Source of the DNA: Owenia fusiformis
Lineage: Eukaryota > Annelida > Polychaeta > Sabellida > Oweniidae
Direction of reading: 5' to 3'
Length of the DNA stretch: 64,000 bases
Assembly: GCA_903813345.2 (NCBI GenBank)
Contig: CAIIXF020000010.1
Coordinates: forward strand, 28,482,425-28,546,424
Both the position numbers and the translations under genes were made by a program. Positions 22,381 through 33,639 of the stretch are shown here, piece by piece (positions within the stretch are counted from its first letter, which is position 1; each line of letters begins with the position of its first letter). The notes beneath the pieces are model-generated. The model saw only the letters and a program-made list of their open reading frames with translations, made no database searches and was not told the DNA's origin.

Positions 22381-23741
22381 GTGAAACAGGTGTCAGGGGC
22401 TTCCCCTCATCTTTCCCGACATGGTTCTAAAAGCCTTATATGGATCTATCACGTGACATTTAAAATGATGTTCCTATATGGTTCTATGGGCCTTATATGG
22501 ATCTTTGGAAGACGTGACCTAATACCAAATCAAAATCAAAATTTTACCTTGACCATTGGATGGGATTTCATAGAAAATGTCCAAGAAAACATATTCTCGT
22601 GATCCTTAAATCACTTAAATTCGATCATTTTATCTTCACCCCTTGATGGAATTTTATGACAGAAGTTATGAAAACACATCATCATGTAAGGGTTTTCACC
22701 TAAATTAAAAATGAAAAATGTTTCATGAAAAATATCATCATGTTATGATTTGTATTTAAATAAGACCGTTTCATCTAAATACTTGCTGGATAATATTTCA
22801 TAAAAAATGCACTTTAAACAGGATTTGCCTTAATTTATCAATGTAATGTAAGTATTAGATTGACTCTCAAATAGGGTTCTATTTTAACTTTTTTATTGAA
22901 ATTAATACTAGGCAGGACTCACTCTCTAAATAGCTAATAAAAATTCAACCCTTGGATGTGATTTCGATGAAAAAAAAATATGACAAGTCCAGAATCAAAT
23001 GATTTGTCCAGAACCTCTTAAGATCCTGTTATATTACTAATTTACTAGGGCTCCCAAAGAGTGGATGGGGAGGTTGTGTTTGTCACTTTTAAATTTTACA
23101 TTTCAAAATTGTCATTTTACATGTCATAATTTGTTGGTTTCATTCGTTTAGCCAATCAAAACATTGTAAAACAATAAATTGTCTGTTACGTACAATCAAT
23201 TTTGTTCAGTTTTGATTAGTTGTCAGAATAAAGTTACGTTCATCTGAATCCATGTATCAAAACAAAAATCCTATTTTCACCTCAAAATACGTCAGTGAGA
23301 TTAAGGCTCGGAATTGTCACATGCAATAACTTATTGTCGTATTCGTTATTTTATCTTCTCGATAGTAGCATTTAGTCGCACATTTGATGCCAGGTCACCT
23401 TGTCGCGTACCTCTTGGGGAACCCCACATTTATGTGTGTACTCATGGAAGTAAATTCCCCGGTGTAGCCGAGAGCCACAAACTTTTCAACAGGTTCGAAA
23501 TGACCAATTTCTCTCATATATACTCTAAATATTTTATTATTTAGCACCTACAAAGTATTGCTAATAACCATATGTAATTTCAATAAGGAAACTTATCTGG
23601 CTACATATAAATTCAATATCAACACTAGCTGTTCTCTCAACACGTCCTGGCTTACCTTGTGGTGACAAACCCTGGATTTTCGCTATTTATAGTTTATCAA
23701 CACCTGGACGCATGCGCATTTTATAGTTAATCGGGCACTTT
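22381..23741. other. Non-coding stretch
   Basis: No gene recognised. Bases 22388-22470 (AAAAGCCTTATATGGATCTA) contain a short internal repeat and are related in reverse complement to 33170-33250 and 38290-38370. Confidence 0.5.
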
Positions 23742-24155
23742 AACAAAAAATTTCAACATTTAATGCCAAGGTTCGTATTGCCATTTCAAGACAGTTTGCC
23801 ATTGATCCTGACAGCGATATCGTATCCTTTTAAAGCACGATAAAACATATTAAAGGATTTCTGAGACCACATTTTAAAAACAAAATAAACTCAACACGTT
23901 TCTAAATTAGTTTAGTTCTTATTGGAACATCACGTTTATGAACATATAACTATTGATTAGCACAAACTTATTAAATAAAAGTTAATTGAAAAATGATCAA
24001 TCCATGAAATTACAAATTTTGGGAATATTATATGTATTGTCTACATAATCGAATCTTGATGTTTTGAGTTGTTGAAATTCTATTAAATACTCTGCCAAAG
24101 TGGTTCCCGGGAGTGGTTCTTTTCAATTGCATGTTCATATGAAATTTCCTTTTCT

Positions 24156-24359
24156 TTATTTAGGGCAGAAGTATCTCACTTCATAGTCCAAACATAAAAA
24201 GCCACTAGCGCCACCTCTCTGATCGCTGTTCAGACACTTGAGTCCCTCTGCAACTGAACACTCAGCTCCTTCCCTAAACACCTGGTGAGTTTCCGAAGCA
24301 GGAATATGGCTTCCTACAGTCCTGCATTCTATCCCTGTTGGGTTCTTACATGGCATGCC
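24156..24359 (-). CDS. WxxW-1 domain 4, terminal exon B
   Basis: Starts GMPCKNPTGIECRTVG, has the longer loop DQRGGASGF, and ends EVRYFCPK then TAA. AATAAA overlaps the stop (CCTAAATAAAG), so the usual poly(A) signal may sit at the very end of the coding region. Confidence 0.85.
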   Translation of the reverse strand, partial: GMPCKNPTGIECRTVGSHIPASETHQVFREGAECSVAEGLKCLNSDQRGGASGFLCLDYEVRYFCPK

Positions 24360-27300
24360 CTGTAAAATAAAAAAAACGTTGCAATAGCAATCACACAATT
24401 TTTGCACTAGTATGACCCAAAACAGCTTAAAACTTGCATCATGACCAAGAGTATAGCATAAAAGCTTGTTGTACCACAAAACGTTCTTATTTCTGCACTG
24501 ACATGTCTCAAGAGGCTAAGGTATGAAATAAAAAAGGCTGGTGCACCGAAATAACCTACATCCAGATTGTAAAATAAAATTGTTAGTATTAATATGGCTG
24601 ATGTACTACAAAACATTCTTATTTCTACACTTGCTAAAATGACATAAAGGCTAAAATAGAAATGAAAAAGTTGGTATCGTTGAATGGCCTAACTTATAGC
24701 ACACTGTAACAAAGACACAAACGTGTCAATATTTCCCCGCATTTACATAAAGTCACTCATAAGTCGACAACGGCTGGACATATTTGTTCACTTGAATTTT
24801 TTATGTATTTCAATTGTATAAATGTAAAGTATTTTAACTAACTAACTAAATACACTAAAAAGAATCATCATCCCTTGCCACCTCAACTCAGAGTGCCGAT
24901 AAACTAACTAGAAAACGGCAACTCCTCGGAGTAGCAAATCCCAACGAACAAAACACATTTTGATAAATAACGTCCGTAAGTTTGCAGAGATTTTAGCATT
25001 TGACTTCAAAATGGCCGACGGACCGACCGTATAGAATTTACTCCAAATTCTATATTCTTTTGTTAATCAAAAGTACTAAATTTTTATCAAAATCAATTGA
25101 TGTCATACTTGAAATGCAGTTATGTGGTAAAAAGTAGAAAATATATATTATCATAAGTTGCTTTTACAAGGCAACCTTGTGTGACCCCAATTTAGAGGAA
25201 AGCGCCCCTGTTTCAATCGAAACGAAATATATTTTTTCAATAATAGAAGTCAAAACTTTCAAACAGTATGTCCATTTTTGTGGCAGAGTACCAGACAACG
25301 ACAATTCATTTTTTGGAGCAGCTCGGGAACGATATTGTTAGATATGACATCGTTTGCTTACCCCACCCATTCCATTCTCGAGGGACCATCTATCCTCCCA
25401 ATCTCCACTACCACTGGCGTCATCTCTGTCTATCCACGAAGACCAAGACCCCACTGAAGACGCTGCTGTAAACATCAGAACTTAAACTGTCTTAATGGTT
25501 GATACTTTAAAACAGGAGAAGAGAAGATTTTAAAAATGTCAGTGAATTGGCACTTTCTAATTTAAATTATTCCAAAACTAGAAGTATGATTCCATAACTA
25601 CTTATGATATTATATACTTACTTGAGGTAGCCATTGGGCAGAGAAATCTGATTTCATAGTCCAGACAATGAGAACCTGGTCTTTGTTCATTGTTGACACA
25701 CACCAGCCCACCTTCTAATGAACAAACAGCACCTTTTTTAAACACCTGACCAGTTCGTAAAGCATGGATATGGGTTCCTACTTTCCTGCAGTCTATATCT
25801 ACTGGGTTCTGGCATGGCATGCCCTGGAAAATGTATCTACATAAATGTGTTTGCGTACTTCAAGCACCTAAATCTCGAAGTTTATACGTCATATTTTATA
25901 TTTTAAAGATTAGCCTAATAGGAAATCAAATTGTAATCATTGTTGGCCATTCTGAAGAAAGCCAGGAAGTAACCTTGACCCGCATGCCATTCAAAATATT
26001 TGACAACCGCCATCCACTTACCCCTCCCAATCCCTTCTCGAGGCTCTCTCTATCCTCCTTGTCTGCAGTACCACTAGGGTCATCTCTGTCTATCCACGAA
26101 GACCAAGACGCTGCTGTAAACATCAGAACTTAGACTGTCTTAAGGTGAAATTAAAGTTAATCAAAAGTACAAAAAGATGGCAGCCATATTTTTTTGATAA
26201 AGTCAGAAGATTTTGTATAATGTTTTCCTTGTATGTGCATGCACTCGCTGACTAAACAGACACATCGAAGAAAACATCACATTTAAACGCATTTTTCAAA
26301 ACTATGAATTGGAGGTGCATGGATCCCCAAAGCTAGAATGAAGAGTGTGAAGTGAGGCCAATTTTTGAAAGTTTTAAGGAGTAGCCTTGCAACAGTCACA
26401 CATTTTCAGGAATCCAAAATTTATACAAATCATCTTACCTTACCAAGGAACATCGAATGATCATGAAAATGTGCACTTCTTGCTTTGTTAGAGTATGATA
26501 AAGCTCAAACCGTAGTTTCTTATAAATATTTCATGTCCACCATTTTTTGCTGGAACTACTTCTAGACTTCCTGATTAATCCTCAAACAAGTTTTGTGACT
26601 TCACCAAGTGGCATGGATTATCACAAGTATATTTTATCTATAACAGTATAATTATCATGATAGATACATGATTGAGGCTTTATAAATGATTAACAATGGA
26701 TACATGAGTGAGGATTACTTTGGACAAGAAAATAGTCCCAGCAAACAAAATGGTGGACATGAAATATTTAGAATTCACAATGGTTTGAGTTTTATTATTC
26801 TCTTACAATGCAAGAACCACACATTTCCATGCGTCTTCGATGTTCCTTGGTAAGGTAAGATGATTTGTTGAAATTTTGGAGTCTTACAAATGTGTCTCCA
26901 TTGCAATCCTACTCCTTGAAATTTTAAAAAGTTATCCTCACTTCACTGTCTCCATGCTAGCTTAGAGGGGCCCATGCACCTCCAATTCATAGTTATAAAA
27001 ATTGCATTTAAATGTGAAGTTTTCTTTGACCTGTCTCTTTAGTCAGTCAGTGCATTCACATATAAGGAAAACAGATACACAAAATCTTGTGACTTTATCA
27101 AAAAATATGGCTGCCATGTTTTTGTACTTTTGATTAACTTAAGCGTTACCTTAATGGTTGATACTCTAAAACAGGAGAAGGGAAGATTTCAAAATGTCAG
27201 AGAATTGGCACTTTCTAATTTGATTAATCCTAAACTAGAAGTACGATTCCATATCTACTTATGATACTATATACTTACTTGGGGTAGCCATTGAGCAGAG

Positions 27301-30300
27301 AAATCTAATTTCATAGTCCAGACATTGAGAACCTGGTCTTTGTTCATTGTTGACACATACCAGCCCACCTTCTAATGAACAAACAGCATCTTTTCTAAAC
27401 ACCTGACCAGTTTCTAAAGCAGGGATATGGGTTCCTACTGTCCTGCATTCTATTTCTGCTGGGTTCTGGCATGGCATGCCCTGGAAAGTGTATCTACATA
27501 AATGTGTTTGCGTACTTTAAGTTCCTAAATCTCGAATTTTATACGTCATATTTTATCTTTTAAAGATTAGCCTGAAAGGAAATTAAATTGTTATCATTGT
27601 TGGCTATTCTGAACAGAGACCAGGGTGTAACCTTGACCCGCATGTCATTCGAAACATTTGACAACCGCCATCCACTTACCCCTCCCAGTCCCTTCTCGAG
27701 GTTCCCTCTATCCTCCCAGTCACCTGAACCACTAGTGTCATCTCTGTCTATCCATGAAGACCAAGACGCTGCTATAAACATCAGAACTTAAACTGTCTAA
27801 ATGGTTGATACTTTAAAACAGGAGAAGGGAAGATTTCAAAATGTCAGTGAATTGGCACTTTCTAATATGAATTAATCCCAAACTAGAAGTATGATTCCAT
27901 ACCTACATATGATATTATATCATATACTTACTTGGGGCAGCAACTGGGCAGAGAAATCTTATTTCATAGTCCAAACATTGAGAACCTGGTTTTTGTTCAT
28001 TGTTGACACACACCAGCCCACCTTCAACTGAACAATCAGCATCTTTTCTAAACACCTGACCAGTTTCTGAAGCAGGGATATGGGTTCCTACTGTTTTGCA
28101 TTCTATTCTTGTTGGGTTCTGGCATGGCATGCCCTGGAAAATGCATCCATGTAAATGTGTTTGCTAGCTTCAAGCACCTTAATCTTCATTTTATATGTCA
28201 TCATTTTATCTTTTAAAGATACGCTTAAAATGAGTTTAAACTGTAATAATTGTTAATCTACTGAACAAAGACCAGGGTGTAACCTTGACCCGCATGCCAT
28301 TCAAAATATTGGACAAAGTCAATCCATCATCCACTTACCCCTCCCAGTCCCTTCTCCAGGTTCTCTCTATCCTCCGAGTCTTCATTACCACTAGGGTTGT
28401 CTCTGTCTATCCACGAAGACCAAGACGCTGCTATAAACATAATTTAGTGTTCGAATGGTTAATGTTGATTTTAAAGGGGTGGGTATATATTAACTTACAT
28501 TTCAAATACCACAATACTGTCAAAGGATGATTAAAGTAACACAGGACGATCTGCCGATTACTCAATTAGTACAAAATTAGTACTAAATTAGCACAGAATT
28601 GGCAAAAGCACGCTATAAGCACTCATGAATTGAGTACTCGGCATATGTATGAGTGCTCATTGAGTAATGAAAAATCAATGAAATAAGCGCTATTTTATTA
28701 CTTATCATATGAGTACTAATTAAGAACTAAGATGCAATAAATCAGTGCTCATGTCATAAGTGCTCATTTCGTACTGATATTTACTGAAAGAGTACCCCAT
28801 TAGCGCAAATGCCATGAGTACTATTTTGGTACCCGACATATCTCCCTGTGAATCTCACGCTTTCCATGCCTCTACACAGAGCCTTTTATCAAGATTTGCT
28901 AGAAAAATGTATCTATAATTCTCAATTTCTTTTGGTTACCTATATCTTGTTTTAATTTTTTTACATTTTAGATATTTTCCGGGATCTCATCGCCTAAATG
29001 GCTCAATGTGAAGGAGCAGGTCGATTTTACAAGAAATTTCAAGATTTTCACACATTATATTTCTTAACTGAAAAGCTATTTATTTGCAGAGAATGAAATC
29101 ACGCAATGACGATGTCAATCGTGCTTATGCACAAAATTCGTTGGAAGTCTTTTATGATCTGATACGAAGTAACTAAAAAAGGCGCTAACGTCCGCTATAT
29201 GGAATGATCGTTTTTCCATTATAACTTTTTAACAAATTTTAACGAAGGCATCTAATTATTAGCCTGGATAGTCTAAATACCGATTAAGATATTTCTTTCT
29301 TCAAACAGGTACGGCTTCCTTTATTTAATTTTCTAAAAAATAATATCAAATAACTCTTGTCAATGTGAGGGAGCACATTACATTGGCCTTTACAATGATG
29401 CATAACACGTATACGTCTGCGATATAGTCCAGTTACCATAGTAACTGTTATTTCTGACCTATCAAATTAGAGATGCTGATATTTTACAAATCAGTAACTA
29501 GAAATTTTCTGATGTGTGAAAATTTCATGAAAGTAATTAAAAAGGGGTGATCCTTTATAGATTTTCCAACCAGAATACCCAACACTACTCACTACTAAAA
29601 TGGGCGCCTCAACATTTACCCAGAATGACCAAAAATTAATCAGGTCGAGATTTTCATTGTAAAAGATTATTCCTGAAAAATTTGCAATCGATCCGTCAAA
29701 CTATAAAACACGTTAACACTACAGATAAGATCAAGGAGGATATTCTGCCGTATGTCAGTCATGTCGTGATTACAAAATTTGAAATTAACAGCCACAAAAG
29801 AGTGGTATCGTTAAGGAGAACTGAATTCAACAATGTTTTTCTCTTAAACCAATCATTGAAAACATTCTGTAATAAACACGGTATTTTATGAAATGTTACT
29901 AATTTAATGCGAAATTATTTAGTCCGATAGCCAATTAAATTTAGACATATCATTGGCTCCAAGAAAAGTTCTGTAAAACTGCCAAAAAATTGTCCAAAAT
30001 TCTAAAACTAGTACAATATACTAACCAAAGATACTGTGAGAAGATTAAGGATTATACAGGTGCCAATATGATGTGGATAAGCGACAATAACCAAAATATG
30101 TTAGATAACATTAAAAGAGTAAAGGATAGGTATCGATATGGAGAACTGAATTCAACAATGTTTTTCTCTTAAACCAATCATTGAAAACATTCTGTAAAAA
30201 AACATGGTATTTTATGTAATGTTGACTGAATGACAACAGTTTAATGCGAAAATTATTTAGAAATATTCTATATAACTGTTTTTGTTAACATTTTTCGTTT

Positions 30301-31379
30301 TTCTAACATTAATGTAATTGTTTTTGCTCCTTTCTACCAATTCTCGAGAATGAAATAAAATGTCTTTCCGAACCTTGTTGGAACAAAATAGCATATACAA
30401 CATGTTTTTAGACCTCTCAATATTATAGTTATACAAAGGAATTTTTGGTTCATTTTAAAAAAGTATTCAAAAATTAAAACAAAATCCCCCAAAATAGATA
30501 AAAATCAAGATAAACCTTTTATTTCATGAACAAGATACTTTTTTAAAATGAACCAAAATTTCCTTTGTACAATTACAATATTGAGAGACCTAAACATGTT
30601 GTGTTTATGTCGTTTTGTTCCAATGAGGTTTCATTTCACTCTGGAAACACGATACCAAGAACAAAACAAGTGTTTGATGTGTTTTCTAAAACAATATAGA
30701 TGAAAGTATATATATATATATACATCTTCCAATTATTTTGTTACCATTCAAAAGATGACCATTAAATTGACAATGTGTAAAATTTTCAGAATTTTTTGAT
30801 GACTGGTTTAAAAGAAACGTGTGTTCAAAAAGCTCGCCATGATTCGATACCCATCCTTTTTCACTTAAGAATTTGAATCGCGAGTTTTGGTCTTATTTCC
30901 TAACAAAAATTTCAAAACTCACAAAAAATTATCAAGATATTAGTTCAAATCTTTTGGATTGCTAATATGTATTTAATATTTCTATCTGTATATTCTGACG
31001 GCAAAAATAAATGACATATCATTTGAAAGAAGAGACACATGGCATCATGGTTAACTAAATGGACTGGATTTATCATTTTTCAATGTTTTTGTTTGTTGCG
31101 TTTTTTGAGACACATTGTACTTTGTGAGTAAAATATGATGAATTCAATTAGCTTCGATAAGATATAATATTGTGCAATTTAGAAATTGTAACAATTTGTG
31201 ACTGTGACACAATTTACAAAAACAGATATCGACAATAAGGAGAAATGAAGAACTGAATTTGAAATTATATATAAAATCTGCAGTTTCAAAAGCTGATATT
31301 CATTTTACTTACCCCCACTGGCTGAAATGTTTTCCAGCGATAATATGAACAGCACGAAAACGCCAACGTACATGTACAT
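24156..31379 (-). CDS. WxxW-1: secreted protein with a signal peptide and four WxxW domains
   Basis: Exons in order of transcription are 31379-31313 (signal peptide), A 28430-28339, B 28133-27932, A 27771-27680, B 27480-27279, A 26113-26022, B 25823-25622, A 25465-25362 and B 24359-24156 (stop). Phases alternate 1 (into A) and 0 (A into B). The sum is 1257 nt, so 418 aa plus stop without frame conflict. Each exon A gives a WSSWIDRDDPSGxGD-type motif and each exon B gives CxNPxxIxCR, a GLxC segment and CLDYEIRxLC. Together these form the WxxW domain (Mucin-2 WxxW repeat family), found in gel-forming mucins and CILP. The product should be extracellular and disulfide-bonded. The precise role is unknown; mucus, matrix or carbohydrate-related roles are only guesses. 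Confidence 0.82.
24490..25361. other. WxxW-1 last intron, central part
   Basis: Contains related ~50-bp GTTGGT units to about 24700, then non-repetitive AT-rich DNA. No further exon is seen. Confidence 0.6.
25362..25465 (-). CDS. WxxW-1 domain 4, exon A (12 nt longer)
   Basis: 104 nt instead of 92. Twelve bases (25451-25462) near its 5' side add four residues in frame (SSVG before SWSSWIDRDDASGSGDW). The donor is GTAAGC rather than GTAAGT. Confidence 0.8.
25622..25823 (-). CDS. WxxW-1 domain 3, exon B
   Basis: Starts GMPCQNPVDIDCRKVG. Its intron boundaries match those of the other internal B exons. Confidence 0.88.
26022..26113 (-). CDS. WxxW-1 domain 3, exon A
   Basis: Contains SWSSWIDRDDPSGTADKEDR, 92 nt. 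The intron before it holds the TTAA foldback element. Confidence 0.88.
26140..27154. mobile_element. TTAA-flanked foldback element (piggyBac-type MITE), 1,007 bp
   Basis: TTAA at 26140-26143 and at 27151-27154 bracket the element. Its arms, about 400 bases each, are reverse complements: both ends run GGT..., then AAGTTAATCAAAAGTACAAA, then ATGGCAGCCAT. Arms continue to about 26555 and from about 26745. The paralogous intron at 25480-25510 carries the uninterrupted sequence ACTGTCTTAATGGTTGATAC, an exact empty site with one TTAA (25492-25495). TTAA duplication is the hallmark of piggyBac-type insertion. No ORF for a transposase. Confidence 0.88.
27279..27480 (-). CDS. WxxW-1 domain 2, exon B
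   Basis: Starts GMPCQNPAEIECRTVG and ends CLDYEIRFLCSMATPS. It is 202 nt and nearly identical to the domain 3 exon B. Confidence 0.88.
27680..27771 (-). CDS. WxxW-1 domain 2, exon A
   Basis: Contains SWSSWIDRDDTSGSGDWEDR. It is 92 nt with the same splice sites as its neighbours. It lies 659 bases from the first A exon, one tandem unit. Confidence 0.88.
27932..28133 (-). CDS. WxxW-1 domain 1, exon B
   Basis: 202 nt starting GMPCQNPTRIECKTVG, with VFRKDADCSVEGGLVC and CLDYEIRFLC. The phase-1 donor is CCCCAA|GTAAGT. Confidence 0.88.
28339..28430 (-). CDS. WxxW-1 domain 1, exon A
   Basis: Reads (A)ASWSSWIDRDNPSGNEDS, then EDRENLEKGLGG. The TTTATAG acceptor and GGG|GTAAGT donor match the other A exons. 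GNED replaces the usual GSGD. Confidence 0.85.
29700..30260 (+). repeat. Two diverged direct repeats, ~325-bp offset
   Basis: GAACTGAATTCAACAATGTT followed by TTTCTCTTAAACCAATCATTG occurs at 29818 and 30142 with related flanks. Confidence 0.7.
30345..30655. mobile_element. Foldback element with ~120-bp arms
   Basis: The left arm (ACAACATGTTTTTAGACCTC and TTTTTGGTTCATTTTAAAAA) pairs with the right arm (TTTTAAAATGAACCAAAATT and GAGAGACCTAAACATGTTGT). No ORF. Confidence 0.75.
31313..31379 (-). CDS. WxxW-1 exon 1, signal peptide (proximal)
   Basis: On the minus strand ATG opens 22 codons: MYMYVG, then VFVLFILSL as hydrophobic core, then ENISASG. The exon ends G|GTAAGT in phase 1, exactly the phase required by every exon A. 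Joined to 28430 it reads ..SGAASWSSW. A second Met is at codon 3. This fills the N-terminus that the WxxW exons lack. Confidence 0.78.
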
Positions 31380-31425
31380 GATTGAAGGTTTACGTGAATA
31401 ATGCTTCTATACCGATGCTCTCGTT

Positions 31426-31433
31426 ATTTTATA
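31426..31433 (-). promoter_or_regulatory. TATA box of the proximal WxxW-1 promoter
   Basis: TATAAAAT on the minus strand, 46 bases upstream of the ATG. A start site about 30 bases downstream would leave a very short 5' UTR. It is conserved at the duplicate promoter. Confidence 0.6.
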
Positions 31434-31533
31434 GCAAATGTGATCGAGCCAAAAATGTTACGCATTCAAATACATGCATCAATAAGTTGATACCTGAGGG
31501 CAGTTTTGACAAGATGCTCTATAAGGCATACCA

Positions 31534-32708
31534 TGATAAGCGGACAGTTACGTTCTGATAGCCTCTTTCCATGTAATTGTTATAATGGGTAAGAAATGGA
31601 ATATTGAATTGCTTATATTTGTTTTCAGTACTCGCAAGAGACGCTCTTGTTTGCGCCTCTATAGGGCAAGGAAAAAATTGTGTCTTGCTTTATTAATGAA
31701 ACCAATTTAAGTCAAAAAGATAGCAATGAAGAGGCAAAAGAAGAATTAGCATCAAGTACTGATGAATATGACAAAATTAATAACAATGAATCTGGGATAC
31801 ATATTTGAACGAGGTTCGCGTAAACCGTCAATCAAATTTTGGCGTAACCGCAAATTAAAAATACAATATTATGGCTTAAGTAGAACATATTTGGTGGTTT
31901 CAATGCTCAATTGGCTTTTTATGATCGTATGTAGGTTACATCTATATACCCCGAGGTCGTTAGGCAATGTAGACCATGCCCTAACGACAAAAATAAACAA
32001 ATTACTAAATTTTGTGTAGTTTTGAATTTCAAACTCAACAGTTTTTCGCTTATTTCATGTTATCCCCGGGCATCAATTTGCAAAGAATACGTTCAAAATA
32101 TACATTACTAAATGCATCACCGAATGCGATGTCTGCAAAAATCGTTCATCCTTTCATTGATACACAGTAGAAGAAAATACTGCACCAACCTTAGTTTTCT
32201 GTTCCATCGCGGCCATTTTATTGGATATAAATCAGTGATCGTAGTCGTCTAATCTCGTAACCGTCATGCTATAACACCGTGCTCACAGGTTTACATGTTA
32301 ACCCCCATATTAGTTTGAACGACTGTTTCCCAAGCGGGGAACAAAAGAAATCCCAATAAAGAAAATAAATCTGTATCTTGATTCTATTCACTATAAAGTC
32401 CGCAACGTTTCAATGTTATATCTCCATTACATTGGGTCATAATTTGATGTCAAAATTGATGAATTTCATGAAATTTAACAAAAATGGCAGATCCCATGTT
32501 AAACAAATGGGGAATGGTTGGGTTGCCATAAGTCATATGAGGAACGATCCATCCATCCGATTGCTAGTTAAAAAGGAAATCTTATCTGAGAATCTTGCCT
32601 ACAGGCGAGAAAGAGGACATGCTGTCTTTCCCATCCGCCATTTTTTGTTATCGTTGCCGCAAAATTTTGCAAATCGCCTTGTCGTAACCGTCATGCTATA
32701 ACACCGTG
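31534..32708. other. Copy-A-specific insert in the duplicated block
   Basis: It has no match in copy B, which holds a different ~1.24-kb filler here. A 27-bp direct repeat lies at 32255-32281 and 32682-32708. A hairpin (GTCGTTAGG..CCCTAACGAC) is at about 31956-31988. ORFs here have no recognisable family. Confidence 0.6.
32255..32708 (+). repeat. Pair of identical 27-bp direct repeats 427 bases apart
   Basis: TCGTAACCGTCATGCTATAA followed by CACCGTG at 32255 and at 32682. The second copy ends exactly where homology to copy B begins. Confidence 0.85.
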
Positions 32709-32744
32709 ATACAGTGAATTACGCAACAAACAACAGAAGTGCCT

Positions 32745-32830
32745 GAACCGGGGATCGAATCCGGGACCTATGTATAATTGGTTCACGTTCTACCGCTTAG
32801 TTATAGGGTTTGCCTTGGACCACAGCTGAG
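32745..32830 (-). repeat. tRNA-derived repeat, minus strand (copy A)
   Basis: On the minus strand an A-box-like TAACTAAGCGGTAGAACGTG is followed by B-box-like GGATTCGATCCCC. The whole is repeated at 37849-37935 with base changes. No full cloverleaf seen. Confidence 0.6.
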
Positions 32831-33639
32831 GACAAGCTGAACGTGATTTGATAACCTGATGCAGATGCTTTAGTTGTTATTAAGTTACTTGTTTACAAAG
32901 ATATAGACGCCATTGGTACCATCATGATATGATTAGCAGGTGTACTACAAAATTGTATTTTCAGATTTATATATTTCATATAAATTCATGATAAAATGGA
33001 TGTAGTTGTTCCCCACATGTAGATTATTACTTTACTTCTTCTGCGGCTTCAATTTCGATATCGTTATATATTGGAATTTGTCACATCTGCCGATATTCAT
33101 TCTTTTTAGTTGGCACCCGCAGATGTAGATAAATGAAATGGCGAAAGATCAGAGTTGGTAATGGTACTGTTGTCTCCCATTTGAATGTCATTTGATAGAT
33201 CCATATAAGGCTTTTATGACCATGTAGGGAAAACCAAGGGAAGCCCCTGATACCAAGTAATACCAAACAATCATGTGAGCTTCTCACTTCTTCTGGATGG
33301 TGAACCACCAACACTTCCAAAAGTTAATTTTTTCGTGATATCGGGGATATAAAGTCAGCTCATGTCTGTTTTCGCGGCAAAACTGATTTAATTTTACGTC
33401 AAGTGACACGATTGCCAAATGACACTTCATCAAGTCAAGAGCAAATATAGCCAGCAGCTCAAACAATTGAGTGAGAATTCTCTCATCACTTGAGGACCAA
33501 GAACGTCATCTGGCTGGTGAATTTCATAACGTCTTGGTTGCGTTGCGTTAACGCCTTGGTTGCTGAAGCGAGGAGTTTCTCATTAGATTATTGGAGCCTT
33601 TGAATATACTCAGACTGATTCGCCTTTCACCATTACCAC

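Larger units (their letters stand above)
28431..31312. other. WxxW-1 intron 1 (proximal promoter)
   Basis: No further exon seen. It holds a 160-bp-family monomer (29550-29650), direct repeats 29700-29930 and 30040-30260, and the foldback at 30345-30655. About 2.1 kb (28896-31020) has no counterpart in the duplicate at 35.7-36.6 kb. Confidence 0.6.
31010..31533. repeat. Duplicated WxxW first-exon block, copy A part 1
   Basis: Nearly identical to 36065-36586, including the signal-peptide exon and TATA box. Copy A continues at 32709-33359, matching 37829-38467. Confidence 0.85.

Noticed and set aside
32378-32701. 107-aa ORF on the plus strand
   Set aside because: It overlaps the 27-bp direct repeat and is absent from the homologous block in copy B; no family resemblance.
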